Notes: a model not told the origin generated them from the sequence alone. A stretch of DNA of 64,000 bases from Microbacterium neungamense (GCF_024971095.1 NZ_CP069717.1:1178001-1242000); one strand, 5' to 3'; numbered from the stretch's first letter, positions 1 to 8,895 are shown. A program made the numbers and translations.

Positions 1-573
1 CGCCAGCCACTGGAGTCCGGGTGGATCGACGTGCACCGCTCCGGGTTCACCGCCGGCTTCCCGGCGCGATTCCAGCTGGTGATGGCGATGAACCCGTGCC
101 CGTGCGGCAACTACGGGGTGCGCGGCGCGGAGTGCACCTGCCCGCCGATCGCGATCCGCCGGTACGCGTCCAAGCTGTCCGGACCGCTGCGCGACCGGCT
201 GGACATCGAGCTGCACGTGGCCCGGGTGGCCGCCGCCCGGGCCACCTCGGGGGAGCGTTCGGCCGTCACCTCGGCGGCGGCGCGCGCTCGGGTCCTGGCG
301 GCACGGGAGGCGGCGGCGGAGCGCTGGCAGGGGACGCCGTGGCGGCGGAACGGCGACGTGCCGGGCAGCCGGCTGCGGCAGGGGCCGCTGCGGCTGCCGC
401 CCGAGGTGCGGGCGCCGCTGGACCGCGCGCTGGAGCGCGGAGGCCTCACGCTCCGCGCCTACGACCGGACGCTGCGCCTGGCGTGGACGATGGCGGATCT
501 GGGGGGCCTCGATCGCCCCGGCGCCGACGAGATCGGGCGGGCGCTGTTCCTGAAGAGAGGACTGCTGGCATGA
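1..573 (+). CDS. comM: ComM/YifB family Mg-chelatase-like AAA+ ATPase, C-terminal part
   Basis: The gene enters the window from the left; 190 C-terminal residues are visible in frame 1. The family is a hexameric AAA+ helicase that drives branch migration during natural transformation. Visible signatures are RQPLESG at the very start, the conserved cysteine cluster NPCPCGNYG followed by ECTCPP, and an arginine-rich RYASKLSGPLRDRLD segment of the ATPase core. The C-terminal region reads as the usual helical bundle. The stop overlaps the dprA start (ATGA), so the two are very probably translated as a unit. ComM plus DprA points to DNA uptake or recombination. Family assignment is firm; whether this strain is naturally competent cannot be told. 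Confidence 0.95.
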   Translation, partial: RQPLESGWIDVHRSGFTAGFPARFQLVMAMNPCPCGNYGVRGAECTCPPIAIRRYASKLSGPLRDRLDIELHVARVAAARATSGERSAVTSAAARARVLAAREAAAERWQGTPWRRNGDVPGSRLRQGPLRLPPEVRAPLDRALERGGLTLRAYDRTLRLAWTMADLGGLDRPGADEIGRALFLKRGLLA

Positions 574-1748
574 GGAACCTGACGATCGACGGCCTGCTCG
601 CGGACCGCGCCATCCGAGAGGCGGCCGCCGCGGTGCGGCCGGATGCGGACCCCGCCGAGACCGTGGCGCGGGCCGCGTGGTCGGTGCTCGCCGAGCCCGG
701 CGACGGCGTCGCGGGAGCCCTGGTCCGGATGCTCGGCGCACCGCGCGCCCTGGAGCTCGCGCTCGACGAGGCGGCTCTCCTGGCCGCCGGGGACGACGTC
801 ACGCCGCGCGCGCTCGCGGACGCGCAGGCCCGGTGGCGGCCCCGTGCGGATCTGCGGGCCTTCGCCGACGCACTGCGCGGCGCGGCCGAGGTGGGCGCGC
901 GGATGGTCATGCCCGGCGACGGCGAGTGGCCGGTCCTCCTCGATGATCTGGGCGCACACGCGCCCCTCGTGCTGTGGGTGCGCGGCGACGCGACGGCGAT
1001 GGCCGCGGAGCCCGCGGTCGCCGTCGTGGGCGCTCGCGCCGCCACCGGATACGGTGAGCACGTGGCCGTCGAGCTGGCCGGGGATCTGGCGGCGAGCGGC
1101 GTCGCGATCGTCTCGGGCGGCGCGTACGGCATCGACGGGGCGGCGCACCGGGCGGCACTCGGTGTCGGCGGCACGACGGTCGCCTTCCTCGCCGGTGGCG
1201 TCGACCGCGCGTATCCGGCGGGGCACCAGCAGCTGTTCGAGCGGATCCGGGAGCACGGCGCCGTCGTCAGCGAGGTGCCCTGCGGCGCAGCGCCGACGAA
1301 GTGGAGGTTCTTGCAGCGCAACCGGCTCATCGCGGCGCTCGGGATGGCGACCGTGGTGGTCGAGGCGGGTTGGCGCAGCGGATCGCTGAACACCGCCGGG
1401 CACGCGGCAGCGCTGGGCCGTCCGCTCGGCGCGGTGCCCGGGCCGGTGACCTCGGCGGCGTCGGCCGGATGCCACCGGCTGATGCGCGAGTACGGCGCGG
1501 TGTGCGTGACCACGGCGCAGGAGGTGCGGGAGCTGTGGGGCGAGGAGCCGGCGGCGGCCGCGGCGCACGGCGACGACCCGGACCGCACACGGGTGTTGGA
1601 CGCGCTCAGCGGACGCGCGCAGCGCGGGGTCGAGGATCTGGCACGGCGCACCGGGATGTCGGTGGACCGGGTGCGGTCCGTGCTCGGGCTGCTCGCCCTG
1701 GACGGCAGCGCGGTGCGCGGGGAGGTCGGCTGGCGCCGGGGCGGATGA
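570..1748 (+). CDS. dprA: DNA-processing protein DprA (Smf)
   Basis: 392 residues, a normal length. DprA binds incoming single-stranded DNA and loads RecA in transformation; many non-competent bacteria also keep it. The Rossmann-like DprA core begins near residue 150 with VGARAATGYG, followed by SGGAYGIDGAAH (about 182), FLAGGVDRAYP, FLQRNRLIAAL and the GWRSGSLNTAGHA loop. The last 60 residues look like the C-terminal winged helix. I chose the ATG at 570 because it overlaps the comM stop by four bases and gives the family's N-terminus; the frame is open further upstream, but that part is shadow of comM. Confidence 0.95.
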   Translation: MRNLTIDGLLADRAIREAAAAVRPDADPAETVARAAWSVLAEPGDGVAGALVRMLGAPRALELALDEAALLAAGDDVTPRALADAQARWRPRADLRAFADALRGAAEVGARMVMPGDGEWPVLLDDLGAHAPLVLWVRGDATAMAAEPAVAVVGARAATGYGEHVAVELAGDLAASGVAIVSGGAYGIDGAAHRAALGVGGTTVAFLAGGVDRAYPAGHQQLFERIREHGAVVSEVPCGAAPTKWRFLQRNRLIAALGMATVVVEAGWRSGSLNTAGHAAALGRPLGAVPGPVTSAASAGCHRLMREYGAVCVTTAQEVRELWGEEPAAAAAHGDDPDRTRVLDALSGRAQRGVEDLARRTGMSVDRVRSVLGLLALDGSAVRGEVGWRRGG

Positions 1749-1823
1749 CCGGCCGCGAGCGGCCCGGGGGCCACGGTCCGTCCGCGGGGTCGGTCCGCGC
1801 CCGTACCCCCGCGGACGGCGGTG

Positions 1824-1882
1824 CGGCGGCGCGGCGCACACGCCGGCGGCGCGGCGCATACCGCCGGCGGCGCAGCGGCGGC
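1824..1882 (+). repeat. Short GC-rich tandem repeat before xerC
   Basis: Three imperfect copies of a roughly 20-base unit beginning CGGCGGCGCGGCGCA lie at 1824-1843, 1844-1864 and 1865-1882, ending at the xerC -10 element. The rest of the 145-base dprA-xerC gap (1749-1893) holds no gene. It is probably low-complexity sequence. Confidence 0.55.
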
Positions 1883-1887
1883 AAGCT
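1882..1887 (+). promoter_or_regulatory. -10 of xerC (CAAGCT)
   Basis: CAAGCT sits six bases before the GTG at 1894, matching the leaderless spacing seen across the window, though position 1 is C rather than T. Confidence 0.45.
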
Positions 1888-1893
1888 GGACGG

Positions 1894-2799
1894 GTGCGGT
1901 ACACCGACGCGGTCGCGGCCTTCGTGACGCACCTGGAACGGGTGCGCCGGCTGTCGCCTGCCACGGTGCGCGCGTACCGCAGCGACCTCGCCGATCTCGG
2001 CGCCGGCCTCGGTGACGACATGGACGTCTCCGCCGTGGACCTCGAGCATCTGCGGGACTGGCTCTGGCGGGCCACGCAGCGCGGAGACGCCCGCTCCACC
2101 CTCGCGCGCCGCGCGGCCGCCGCCCGATCCTTCTTCGGATGGGCCAGGGACGAGGGCGTCGTCCCGGTCGACCCGAGCCTGCGACTGGTCACGCCGAAGA
2201 AGCCGAAGACGCTCCCCGCGGTCGCATCGAGGGACGGCATGCGGGCGCTCCTGGACGAACAGCAGGCGCGGGCGGCCGAGGGCGACCCCGTGGCGCTGCG
2301 CGACAGCGCGATGCTCGAGCTGCTGTACGGGTCCGGGATGCGGGTCTCCGAGCTCTGCGGCCTCGACGTCGACGATGTCGACCTCGACCGCGCCACCGCG
2401 CGCGTGCTCGGCAAGGGGTCGAAGGAGCGGGTGGTCCCGTTCGGCCTCCCGGCGCGGGACGCCGTCGGCGCCTACCTCGCCCGCGGACGGCCCGCGCTGT
2501 CGGCGCGACGCGACGGCCACACGCCGGCGCTGTTCCTGGGCGCTCGAGGCGGCCGGATCGGGCCGCGGACGGTCTACGCCCTCGTGGCGCGCGTGCTCGC
2601 CCCGCTCATCGGCGCCGAGACCGTCGGCCCGCACGCGCTCCGGCACACCGCCGCGACGCACCTGCTCGACGGCGGCGCCGATCTCCGCGCCGTCCAGGAG
2701 ATCCTCGGGCACGCAAGCCTCGGCACCACCCAGATCTACACGCACGTCTCCGCCGAGCGGCTCACCGCCACCTACCGGCTCGCGCACCCGCGGGCGTGA
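1894..2799 (+). CDS. xerC: Tyrosine recombinase XerC
   Basis: 301 residues, full length. XerC acts with XerD at dif to resolve chromosome dimers. The N-terminal SAM-like DNA-binding domain covers about residues 1-90. All catalytic residues are present: R150 (in GSGMRVSELCG), K174 (GKGSKERVVPFG), H247 and R250 (HALRH), H273 (LGHASLGTT) and the nucleophile Y282 (IYTH). Its place after comM-dprA and before rpsB supports the housekeeping XerC rather than an integrase of a mobile element. The start is the GTG at 1894, with a -10-like hexamer six bases upstream and no ribosome binding site. Confidence 0.93.
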   Translation: MRYTDAVAAFVTHLERVRRLSPATVRAYRSDLADLGAGLGDDMDVSAVDLEHLRDWLWRATQRGDARSTLARRAAAARSFFGWARDEGVVPVDPSLRLVTPKKPKTLPAVASRDGMRALLDEQQARAAEGDPVALRDSAMLELLYGSGMRVSELCGLDVDDVDLDRATARVLGKGSKERVVPFGLPARDAVGAYLARGRPALSARRDGHTPALFLGARGGRIGPRTVYALVARVLAPLIGAETVGPHALRHTAATHLLDGGADLRAVQEILGHASLGTTQIYTHVSAERLTATYRLAHPRA

Positions 2800-2820
2800 C
2801 CGGACACCCGCGCGGAACAC

Positions 2821-3423
2821 TCAGGGAACCGTCCCGCAGCACGGCAGCAGCACCGCGCGCGGGACGGCGCCGAACAACGGGGCGGGGTTGACGTACGCCC
2901 CGTCCACCCGCAGGCCCACGTGCAGCGTCCCCGGGTCGGCGTGACCGCCCGTGACCAGCACGCCCACCGCCTCGCCCGCCTCGACCGCCGTGCCGGGGGC
3001 GAGGTCGGAGGCGACCGGCTCGAGGGTCGTGACGTATCCGGCACCGTGATCGATCGTCAGCAGCGGCCGGTCCACGACGACGCCCCGAAAGGCGACGACC
3101 CCGGCCGCGGGGGAGCGGACGGCCGCACCGGTCACGGCGCGCACATCCATGCCGCGGTGCCCCGGGCCGTAGGCGTGCGCGGGCGCCCGGAACGGCTCCG
3201 CCACGGCGCGCGGGCCGGGCACGGGCCACGTCCACGGGAAGCCCGGGGCCGCCTCGGGGGCGTCCGCCGCGGAGGACGCCGGACCTCCCGCGGCGAGAAC
3301 GGTCAGGGCGAGGATCACGGCGGCGAGCAGCATCCGCCGGCGCGAGGGAACAGCCCGCCGTCGCGACGACACCGTCCGCCGGCACCAGGAACGCGCCCGC
3401 CGGCGCGAGGAGTGTGTGCGCAT
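2821..3423 (-). CDS. Exported M23 family (LytM-type) metallopeptidase, possibly degenerate
   Basis: 200 residues. The basic N-terminus (many RRR runs) followed by a hydrophobic stretch at about 31-46 is a signal peptide or anchor, so the protein is secreted. The M23/LytM beta-sheet domain occupies about 65-190, with zinc ligands H89 and D93 (HRGMD) and H168 (GTLHVGLR). Classical enzymes have HxH at the last site; here the residue two before H168 is T, and another histidine (H161) lies seven residues before it. From memory, actinobacterial relatives often read CLHWGLR, so this variation may be normal for the subfamily. The likely role is cell-wall peptide cleavage or activation of another hydrolase. 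I chose the ATG at 3423 (a GATGCT hexamer lies six bases before it); the longer upstream frame is not signal-like. Confidence 0.85.
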   Translation of the reverse strand: MRTHSSRRRARSWCRRTVSSRRRAVPSRRRMLLAAVILALTVLAAGGPASSAADAPEAAPGFPWTWPVPGPRAVAEPFRAPAHAYGPGHRGMDVRAVTGAAVRSPAAGVVAFRGVVVDRPLLTIDHGAGYVTTLEPVASDLAPGTAVEAGEAVGVLVTGGHADPGTLHVGLRVDGAYVNPAPLFGAVPRAVLLPCCGTVP

Positions 3424-3760
3424 CGCCCCAGCATCCGCCGCTCCGGCCCCCGCGCGGATCGCGGATGCCGCACGCGGGGGAGAACCCGCGAGAACCACCC
3501 GCCGGTGCAGGAGAACACCAGCCCCGCGCCGTCCTCGGCGCACCGTCCCGGGCACCTCGATCCTGTACACTGGGCGATGCACCTCGACTCCGAGGTGACT
3601 ACGCGTGCCCAGAGCGACTCCGGTCGCGGCATCCGCACCCACAGGTCCCTTCGAACGATACGTCGTCGGGCGGGTGCGCGCCGGGCACCAGGACAGCCGA
3701 TCGGCCCGATCGGCCAAGCAACCTCAACGGCGCACACAGCGCCAGAATCAGGAGAAGACC
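3424..3760 (+). promoter_or_regulatory. rpsB promoter and long 5' leader region
   Basis: This 337-base gap has no gene I can support. A plus-strand -10 TACACT is at 3566-3571. The expected transcript would start near 3578 and carry a leader of about 180 bases. At its 5' end a 7-bp perfect stem (CACCTCG/CGAGGTG, loop ACTC) occupies 3580-3597. Near the 3' end GATCGGCCCGATCGGCC repeats a GATCGG unit, and a GGAGA ribosome binding site lies at 3751-3755. Leaders of rpsB commonly mediate feedback by S2, which could apply here, but I cannot match a known leader structure. Confidence 0.6.
3430..3435 (-). promoter_or_regulatory. -10-like hexamer of the M23 gene (GATGCT)
   Basis: Read on the minus strand, GATGCT lies six bases before the ATG at 3423. 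It is a weak match at position 1. Confidence 0.35.
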
Positions 3761-4612
3761 ATGGCTGTGGTCACCATCCGCCAGCTGCTCGACAGCGGCG
3801 TGCACTTCGGACACCAGACCCGTCGCTGGAACCCGAAGGTGAAGCGCTTCATCCTCACCGAGCGCAGCGGCATCCACATCATCGACCTGCAGCAGTCGCT
3901 GTCCTACATCGACCAGGCGTACGACTTCGTCAAGGAGACCGTCGCCCGCGGCGGCACCATCCTCTTCGTCGGCACCAAGAAGCAGGCGCAGGAGATCCTC
4001 GCCGAGCAGGCCGCGCGCGTCGGCCAGCCGTACGTCAACCAGCGCTGGCTGGGCGGTCTGCTGACCAACTTCTCGACCATCGCGAAGCGCCTCGCCCGCA
4101 TGAAGGAGCTCGAGGAGCTCGACTACGAGAACCCGGCCGCCTCCGGCTTCACCAAGAAGGAGCTGCTGCTCAAGAAGCGCGAGCTGGACAAGCTGCACAA
4201 GTCGCTCGGCGGCATCCGCAACCTCTCCAAGACCCCGTCGGCGCTGTGGGTCGTCGACGCCAAGCGCGAGCACCTCGCCATCGACGAGGCCAAGAAGCTC
4301 GGCATCCCGGTGATCGGCATCCTCGACACCAACGCCGACCCGGACGACTTCCAGTACCCGATCCCCGGCAACGACGACGCGATCCGCTCCGTGTCGCTGC
4401 TGACCCGCATCATCGCCGACGCCGCGGCCGAGGGGCTGCAGCAGCGTCACAACCCGGACGCCGGCGACGCCGAGCCGCTCGCCGAGTGGGAGCGCGAGCT
4501 CCTCGAGGGCGGGGCCACCGAGGCCGCCGCCACCGAGACCGCCCCCGAGGCGGACGCCGCTCCGGCCGAGGAGACCGTCGAGGTCGCCGCCGCCGAGACC
4601 GCGGACAAGTAA
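3761..4612 (+). CDS. rpsB: 30S ribosomal protein S2
   Basis: 283 residues. S2 sits on the back of the 30S subunit and recruits S1 where that protein is present. The start region [19 protein letters not shown] and GTKKQAQEI are typical of S2. The last 40 or so residues form an acidic Ala/Glu-rich tail ([14 protein letters not shown] and on) common in actinobacterial S2 and probably disordered. The ATG at 3761 has GGAGA at 3751-3755; the frame runs upstream to 3605, but without initiation signals. It is followed 48 bases later by tsf, forming the usual operon. Confidence 0.97.
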   Translation: MAVVTIRQLLDSGVHFGHQTRRWNPKVKRFILTERSGIHIIDLQQSLSYIDQAYDFVKETVARGGTILFVGTKKQAQEILAEQAARVGQPYVNQRWLGGLLTNFSTIAKRLARMKELEELDYENPAASGFTKKELLLKKRELDKLHKSLGGIRNLSKTPSALWVVDAKREHLAIDEAKKLGIPVIGILDTNADPDDFQYPIPGNDDAIRSVSLLTRIIADAAAEGLQQRHNPDAGDAEPLAEWERELLEGGATEAAATETAPEADAAPAEETVEVAAAETADK

Positions 4613-4660
4613 GCACGAATCAGCAGACACGCACACCCACGAAGCAAGGAGCCACCACAC

Positions 4661-5488
4661 ATGGCCAACTTCACCATCGCCGACATCAAGGCGCTGCGTG
4701 AGCAGCTCGGCACCGGAATGGTCGACACGAAGAAGGCGCTCGAGGAGGCGGACGGCGACGTCGCGAAGGCGACCGAGATCCTGCGCCTCAAGGGCGCGAA
4801 GGGCAACGCCAAGCGCGCCGACCGTTCCACCAGCGAGGGCCTCGTCGTCGCGCGGGAGAAGGACGGCGCGGTCACGCTCATCGAGCTGACCTGCGAGACC
4901 GACTTCGTCGCGAAGAACGAGCGCTTCATCGCCCTGGCCGAGAAGGTCGCCGACGCGGCCGCCGCGGTCGAGGCCGACTCGGTCGAGGCCGTCCTGGCCG
5001 CTCCGGCCGGCGACCAGACCGTCGAGCAGCTGATCTCGGACGAGGCCGCCATCATCGGCGAGAAGGTCGAGCTGCGCCGCGTCCGCACCGTCAAGGGCGA
5101 GAACGTGTCGGTCTACCTGCACCGCACCAGCAAGGACCTGCCGCCGCAGATCGGCGTCGTCGTCGCCTACTCGGGCGACGACGCGGAGACCGCGCGCAGC
5201 ATCGCCCAGCACATCTCCTTCGCCAACCCGTCGTACCTCACCCGTGAGGACGTCCCGGCCGACGAGGTGGAGAAGGAGCGCCAGCTGGTGACCGAGATCT
5301 CCCGCAACGAGGGCAAGCCGGAGGCCGCCCTGCCGAAGATCGTCGAGGGCCGTGTCGCCGCGTTCTTCAAGCAGGTCGCCCTGCTCGACCAGGACTACGC
5401 CAAGGACAACAAGCTGTCCGTGGGCCAGGTCGCCAAGGACGCCGGCATCACCGTGACCGACTTCGTGCGGTTCAAGGTCGGCGCGTAA
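4661..5488 (+). CDS. tsf: Translation elongation factor Ts
   Basis: 275 residues. EF-Ts is the GDP/GTP exchange factor for EF-Tu. The N-terminal UBA-like helix bundle ([19 protein letters not shown]) and the [10 protein letters not shown] motif near residue 84, which contacts EF-Tu, are clear. A strong ribosome binding site (AAGGAG) precedes the ATG. It lies in an operon with rpsB and is closed by a terminator at 5497-5531. Confidence 0.97.
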   Translation: MANFTIADIKALREQLGTGMVDTKKALEEADGDVAKATEILRLKGAKGNAKRADRSTSEGLVVAREKDGAVTLIELTCETDFVAKNERFIALAEKVADAAAAVEADSVEAVLAAPAGDQTVEQLISDEAAIIGEKVELRRVRTVKGENVSVYLHRTSKDLPPQIGVVVAYSGDDAETARSIAQHISFANPSYLTREDVPADEVEKERQLVTEISRNEGKPEAALPKIVEGRVAAFFKQVALLDQDYAKDNKLSVGQVAKDAGITVTDFVRFKVGA

Positions 5489-5496
5489 CACGCTGC

Positions 5497-5531
5497 AAGG
5501 GGTTCGGATCCGCCACGGGTCCGAACCCCTT
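5497..5531 (+). terminator. Intrinsic terminator after tsf
   Basis: A 12-bp perfect stem (AAGGGGTTCGGA / TCCGAACCCCTT) extends to 15 bp with one G-T pair around a 5-base loop GCCAC. It is followed by a pyrimidine-rich tail (CTTCTTC). Confidence 0.9.
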
Positions 5532-5551
5532 CTTCATGCCCAGCCAGCCAC

Positions 5552-5557
5552 TATCGT
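5552..5557 (+). promoter_or_regulatory. -10 of pyrH (TATCGT)
   Basis: TATCGT lies after the tsf terminator and 25 bases before the pyrH ATG, giving a short leader. Confidence 0.5.
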
Positions 5558-5582
5558 GAATCCCGGACGAGAGGACCCATCC

Positions 5583-6299
5583 ATGACCGAACGCACCGGA
5601 CGCCGCCGCGTCCTGCTCAAGCTCTCCGGAGAGGCCTTCGGAGCCGGGCAGCTGGGTGTGAACCCGGACGTCGTCAGCGGGATCGCCCGCGAGATCGCGG
5701 CGGCCGTGGACCGCGTCGAGATCGCCGTCGTCGTCGGCGGCGGGAACTTCTTCCGCGGCGCCGAGCTCAGCCAGCGCGGCATGGACCGCGGACGCGCCGA
5801 CTACATGGGCATGCTCGGCACCGTGATGAATGCGCTCGCCCTGCAGGACTTCCTCGAGCAGGCCGGAGCCGCCACGCGCGTGCAGTCCGCCATCTCGATG
5901 ACCCAGGTCGCCGAACCGTACATCCCGCTGCGCGCCGAACGGCACATGGAGAAGGGCCGGGTCGTGATCTTCGGCGCCGGGGCCGGACTGCCGTACTTCT
6001 CCACCGACACCGTGGCCGCGCAGCGCGCCCTGGAGATCCGCGCCAACGAGGTGCTGGTCGCGAAGAACGGCGTCGACGGGGTCTACACCGCCGACCCGAA
6101 GAAGGACTCCGCCGCCGAGCGCATCGAGCGCGTCACCTACCGGGAGGCGCTGCAGAAGGGGCTCAAAGTCGTCGACTCCACCGCCTTCAGCCTGTGCATG
6201 GACAACAACATGGACATGCGCGTGTTCGGCATGGAGCCGGCGGGCAATGTCACCCGCGCGCTGCTGGGCGAGGAGATCGGCACGCTGGTCACCGCGTGA
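5583..6299 (+). CDS. pyrH: UMP kinase
   Basis: 238 residues; the bacterial UMP kinase of the amino-acid-kinase fold that makes UDP from UMP. Signatures are [10 protein letters not shown] at the N-terminus, [10 protein letters not shown] (about 58), [16 protein letters not shown], GTGxPYFSTDT-like [19 protein letters not shown], and [13 protein letters not shown]. The start at 5583 has GAGAGGA before it; an in-frame ATG-less extension to 5556 is less likely. It is flanked by tsf and frr in the canonical order. Confidence 0.96.
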   Translation: MTERTGRRRVLLKLSGEAFGAGQLGVNPDVVSGIAREIAAAVDRVEIAVVVGGGNFFRGAELSQRGMDRGRADYMGMLGTVMNALALQDFLEQAGAATRVQSAISMTQVAEPYIPLRAERHMEKGRVVIFGAGAGLPYFSTDTVAAQRALEIRANEVLVAKNGVDGVYTADPKKDSAAERIERVTYREALQKGLKVVDSTAFSLCMDNNMDMRVFGMEPAGNVTRALLGEEIGTLVTA

Positions 6300-6334
6300 C
6301 CCGGCCGGGCGCGTGTCCCGCGCATCCCGACCGA

Positions 6335-6340
6335 TAGAAT
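6335..6340 (+). promoter_or_regulatory. -10 of frr (TAGAAT)
   Basis: TAGAAT at 6335-6340 lies 30 bases before the frr GTG, leaving room for a leader with the AGGAGAA site. Confidence 0.5.
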
Positions 6341-6370
6341 TGCCGGAAGAACACGACGATAGGAGAACCC

Positions 6371-6925
6371 GTGATCGCGGATGTCCTCGCTGAAACCACT
6401 GCACGGATGGCACGTGCGGTCGACGCCGCCAAGGAGGACTTCGCGACGGTCCGCACCGGACGCGCGAACCCGCAGCTGTTCCAGAAGCTGCTCGTGGACT
6501 ACTACGGCACGCCCACCCCGCTCGCGCAGCTCGCATCGCTCGCGAACCCCGAGGCGCGCACGCTCATCGTCACGCCCTACGACAAGTCGGCACTGAAGGC
6601 GATCGAGCAGGCGATCCGCGACATGCCGAACCTCGGCGCCAACCCGAGCAACGACGGCAACATCATCCGCGTGACCATGCCGGAGCTCACGCAGGAGCGG
6701 CGCAAGGAGTACGTCAAGCTCGTCCGCTCCAAGGGTGAGGACGCGAAGGTGCACGTGCGCGGCATCCGTCGCAAGGCCAAGGACGAGCTCGACGCACTCA
6801 AGGCCGAGGTCGGCGAGGACGAGATCGCGCGCGGCGAGAAGGAGTTGGACGCCCTCACGCGTCAGCACGTCGACCTGATCGACGACGCGCTCAAGCGCAA
6901 AGAGGCCGAGCTCCTCGAGGTCTGA
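6371..6925 (+). CDS. frr: Ribosome recycling factor
   Basis: 184 residues, standard for RRF, which splits post-termination ribosomes with EF-G. Visible motifs are [42 protein letters not shown] and the C-terminal long helices ([12 protein letters not shown]). The GTG start follows AGGAGAACCC. cdsA starts six bases after the stop, so the two are probably co-transcribed. Confidence 0.97.
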   Translation: MIADVLAETTARMARAVDAAKEDFATVRTGRANPQLFQKLLVDYYGTPTPLAQLASLANPEARTLIVTPYDKSALKAIEQAIRDMPNLGANPSNDGNIIRVTMPELTQERRKEYVKLVRSKGEDAKVHVRGIRRKAKDELDALKAEVGEDEIARGEKELDALTRQHVDLIDDALKRKEAELLEV

Positions 6926-6931
6926 GCGCAG

Positions 6932-8269
6932 ATGTCAGGCGATGGCGAGGCGGAGGAGGACCGTCCGCTGACGCGCCGTGAGGCGCGCGCGGGCGAGACC
7001 GCAGCGGATGACGTCGGCGACGGGACGCCCGAGGAGGCCGGCTCGTCGGGGCGTCTCTCCGACGCCGTGTTCCCCGCGTTCGACGCCTCCGCGATCCCGC
7101 CGCGACCGCCCCTGCCGCCGCGAGCACCGTCGGGCGATGCCGAGAGCGCGGCACCTTCCCTTCCGGCGCCCCCGCCGCCGCTGCGGCTGCCGGCGCCCCC
7201 GCCCCCCGCACCGGCGCCGCCGCCGGCATCCGGAACGCCTTCCGGATCCGCCGCCCAGGGCGCCCCGGTACGCGCCGGCGCGCCGGGGCGGGGAGCACGG
7301 CACGAGCATCGCCTCGGCACCGGAGACCGCAGCATCATCCGCGAGCAGTGGCACGCCGCGCGCGAGGAACTGGAGTCCCACGTCTCCCACGCCAAGGACC
7401 ACTTCGACCAGGCCAACGAGCGCATCAAGCAGCGCACCGGCCGCGACCTGCTCGTCGCGATCCTCATCGGGGTCGGATTCGGCGCGGTGCTGCTGGCCTC
7501 GCTGCTGATCGTGAAGTGGCTGTTCGTGCCGATCGCCCTCGCCGCGGCGCTGCTCGGTGTGTACGAGCTCGGGCGCGCGCTGCGCGGCGCCGGCCGGCAC
7601 ATCGACATGGTGCCGCAGCTGATCGGCGCCGGGCTCATCGTGCTCAGCGGATACTTCGCCGACGCCTGGCTCAGCTGGGTCGTGCTGTTCGCCTCCGTCG
7701 CCTTCGTCGTCGTGTGGCGGATGCTGGCGCAGATGATCGCCCAAGACGGGCGCACCTACGGCGACGTGCTCTCCGACGTCCTCGTCGGCGGCTTCATCCA
7801 GGTCTACGTGCCCTTCCTCGCCTCCGTCGCGCTGATGCTGCTCAGCCGCGAGAACGGCGAATGGTGGGTGCTCTCGTTCATCATCGTCGCGGTCGTCGCC
7901 GACACCTGCGCCTACGCCGCCGGGCTCGCCTTCGGCCGGCATCCGATGGCGCCGCGGATCTCCCCGAAGAAGACGTGGGAGGGCTTCGCGGGCGCGGTGC
8001 TCGGCTCCCTGCTGGCCGGGGTGCTGCTGGCGATGTTCCTGCTCCACGTCCCCTGGTGGACCGGCCTGATCCTCGGCGCCGCGATCCTGCTCTCGGCCAC
8101 GCTCGGCGACCTCGGCGAGTCGATGCTGAAGCGGGACCTCGGGATCAAGGACATGAGCTCCTGGCTGCCCGGCCACGGCGGTCTGCTCGACCGGCTGGAC
8201 AGCATCCTCCCCTCGACGGTGCCGGCGCTGGCGCTGTACCTCCTGTTCGCCCCCTGGACGGTTGCCTGA
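6932..8269 (+). CDS. cdsA: Phosphatidate cytidylyltransferase with long proline-rich N-terminal extension
   Basis: 445 residues against about 270-310 in most bacteria. CdsA makes CDP-diacylglycerol from phosphatidate and CTP at the membrane. The enzyme domain spans about residues 160-445, with several transmembrane helices and the family signatures SPKKTWEGF (about 346) and GDLGESMLKRDLGIKDM followed by PGHGGLLDRLDS. Residues 1-110 are low-complexity, rich in Pro, Ala and acidic residues (PPPPLRLPAPPPPAPAPPP). A charged helical segment at about 125-160 (KDHFDQANERIKQRTG) precedes the first membrane helix. The extension is cytoplasmic and its job is unknown; the catalytic assignment is secure. 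Confidence 0.95.
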   Translation: MSGDGEAEEDRPLTRREARAGETAADDVGDGTPEEAGSSGRLSDAVFPAFDASAIPPRPPLPPRAPSGDAESAAPSLPAPPPPLRLPAPPPPAPAPPPASGTPSGSAAQGAPVRAGAPGRGARHEHRLGTGDRSIIREQWHAAREELESHVSHAKDHFDQANERIKQRTGRDLLVAILIGVGFGAVLLASLLIVKWLFVPIALAAALLGVYELGRALRGAGRHIDMVPQLIGAGLIVLSGYFADAWLSWVVLFASVAFVVVWRMLAQMIAQDGRTYGDVLSDVLVGGFIQVYVPFLASVALMLLSRENGEWWVLSFIIVAVVADTCAYAAGLAFGRHPMAPRISPKKTWEGFAGAVLGSLLAGVLLAMFLLHVPWWTGLILGAAILLSATLGDLGESMLKRDLGIKDMSSWLPGHGGLLDRLDSILPSTVPALALYLLFAPWTVA

Positions 8270-8847
8270 TGACTGACGCCCCCGACGCCTCGGACACGCC
8301 GGAGCGCCCGCCCGCGTTCCCGCTCACCTCCGGACGCGAGAAGGGGTATCACCGCGCCGCGGTGGACACCTTCCTTGAGGCGGCCCGCCGCGCGTTCGAG
8401 AACGACCGGGACGAGCTCACCGCCGAGGACGTGCGCACCGCCTCCTTCCCGCTCGTCCGCGAGGGGTACGTGATCTCTGACGTCGACGCGGCCCTGGGCC
8501 GGGTGGAGGATGCCTTCGCCGCCCGCGCCCGCGAGCGCGCCGTGCGCGAGCAGGGCGTCGAGCAGTGGGTGGCGCGCGCCCGCGAGGAGGCGCAGGTCAT
8601 CCTGGACCACCTCGGCCGTCCCCGCGGGCACCGCTTCGCCCGCACCGGCTTCCTCACCTTCGGCTACCGCGTGGACGAGGTGGACCACGTCGCCGACCGC
8701 ATCGCCGGGTTCCTCCGCGACGGCGACGCGCTCACCGTCGACCAGGTGCGCACCGCCGCGTTCCGGATGCAGCGCGGAGGCTACCGCGAGGAGCAGGTGG
8801 ATGCGCTGTTGGACGCGACCGTCGAGGTGATGCTCGCCGTCCGGTGA
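8269..8847 (+). CDS. DivIVA-domain-containing protein with two repeats
   Basis: 192 residues. Two related modules, each with GYxxxxVDxFL-like motifs, are visible: GYHRAAVDTFLEAA with GYVISDVDAALGRVEDAF, then GYRVDEVDHVADRIAGFL with GYREEQVDALLDATVEVM. This is the DivIVA/DivIVA-like membrane-curvature-sensing repeat pattern found in polar growth proteins, but the protein lacks a long coiled-coil tail. Its start overlaps the cdsA stop (TGATG), so it is coupled to phospholipid synthesis. A role at membranes or the pole is an inference from the domain. Confidence 0.8.
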   Translation: MTDAPDASDTPERPPAFPLTSGREKGYHRAAVDTFLEAARRAFENDRDELTAEDVRTASFPLVREGYVISDVDAALGRVEDAFAARARERAVREQGVEQWVARAREEAQVILDHLGRPRGHRFARTGFLTFGYRVDEVDHVADRIAGFLRDGDALTVDQVRTAAFRMQRGGYREEQVDALLDATVEVMLAVR

Positions 8848-8895
8848 GTCGTCCTCGTCCGGTGAGTTCTCATGGAGGATTCAGCGCTGGATGCG

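Noticed and set aside
3599..5491. 630-residue open frame antisense to rpsB-tsf
   Set aside because: Minus-strand frame has only Val/Gly/Asp/Leu-rich composition typical of a high-GC shadow; rpsB and tsf are certain on the plus strand.
8891..8893. ATG start of the lytic-transglycosylase-like gene
   Set aside because: It overlaps the TAGACT hexamer at 8896; the in-frame GTG at 8912 follows the promoter.
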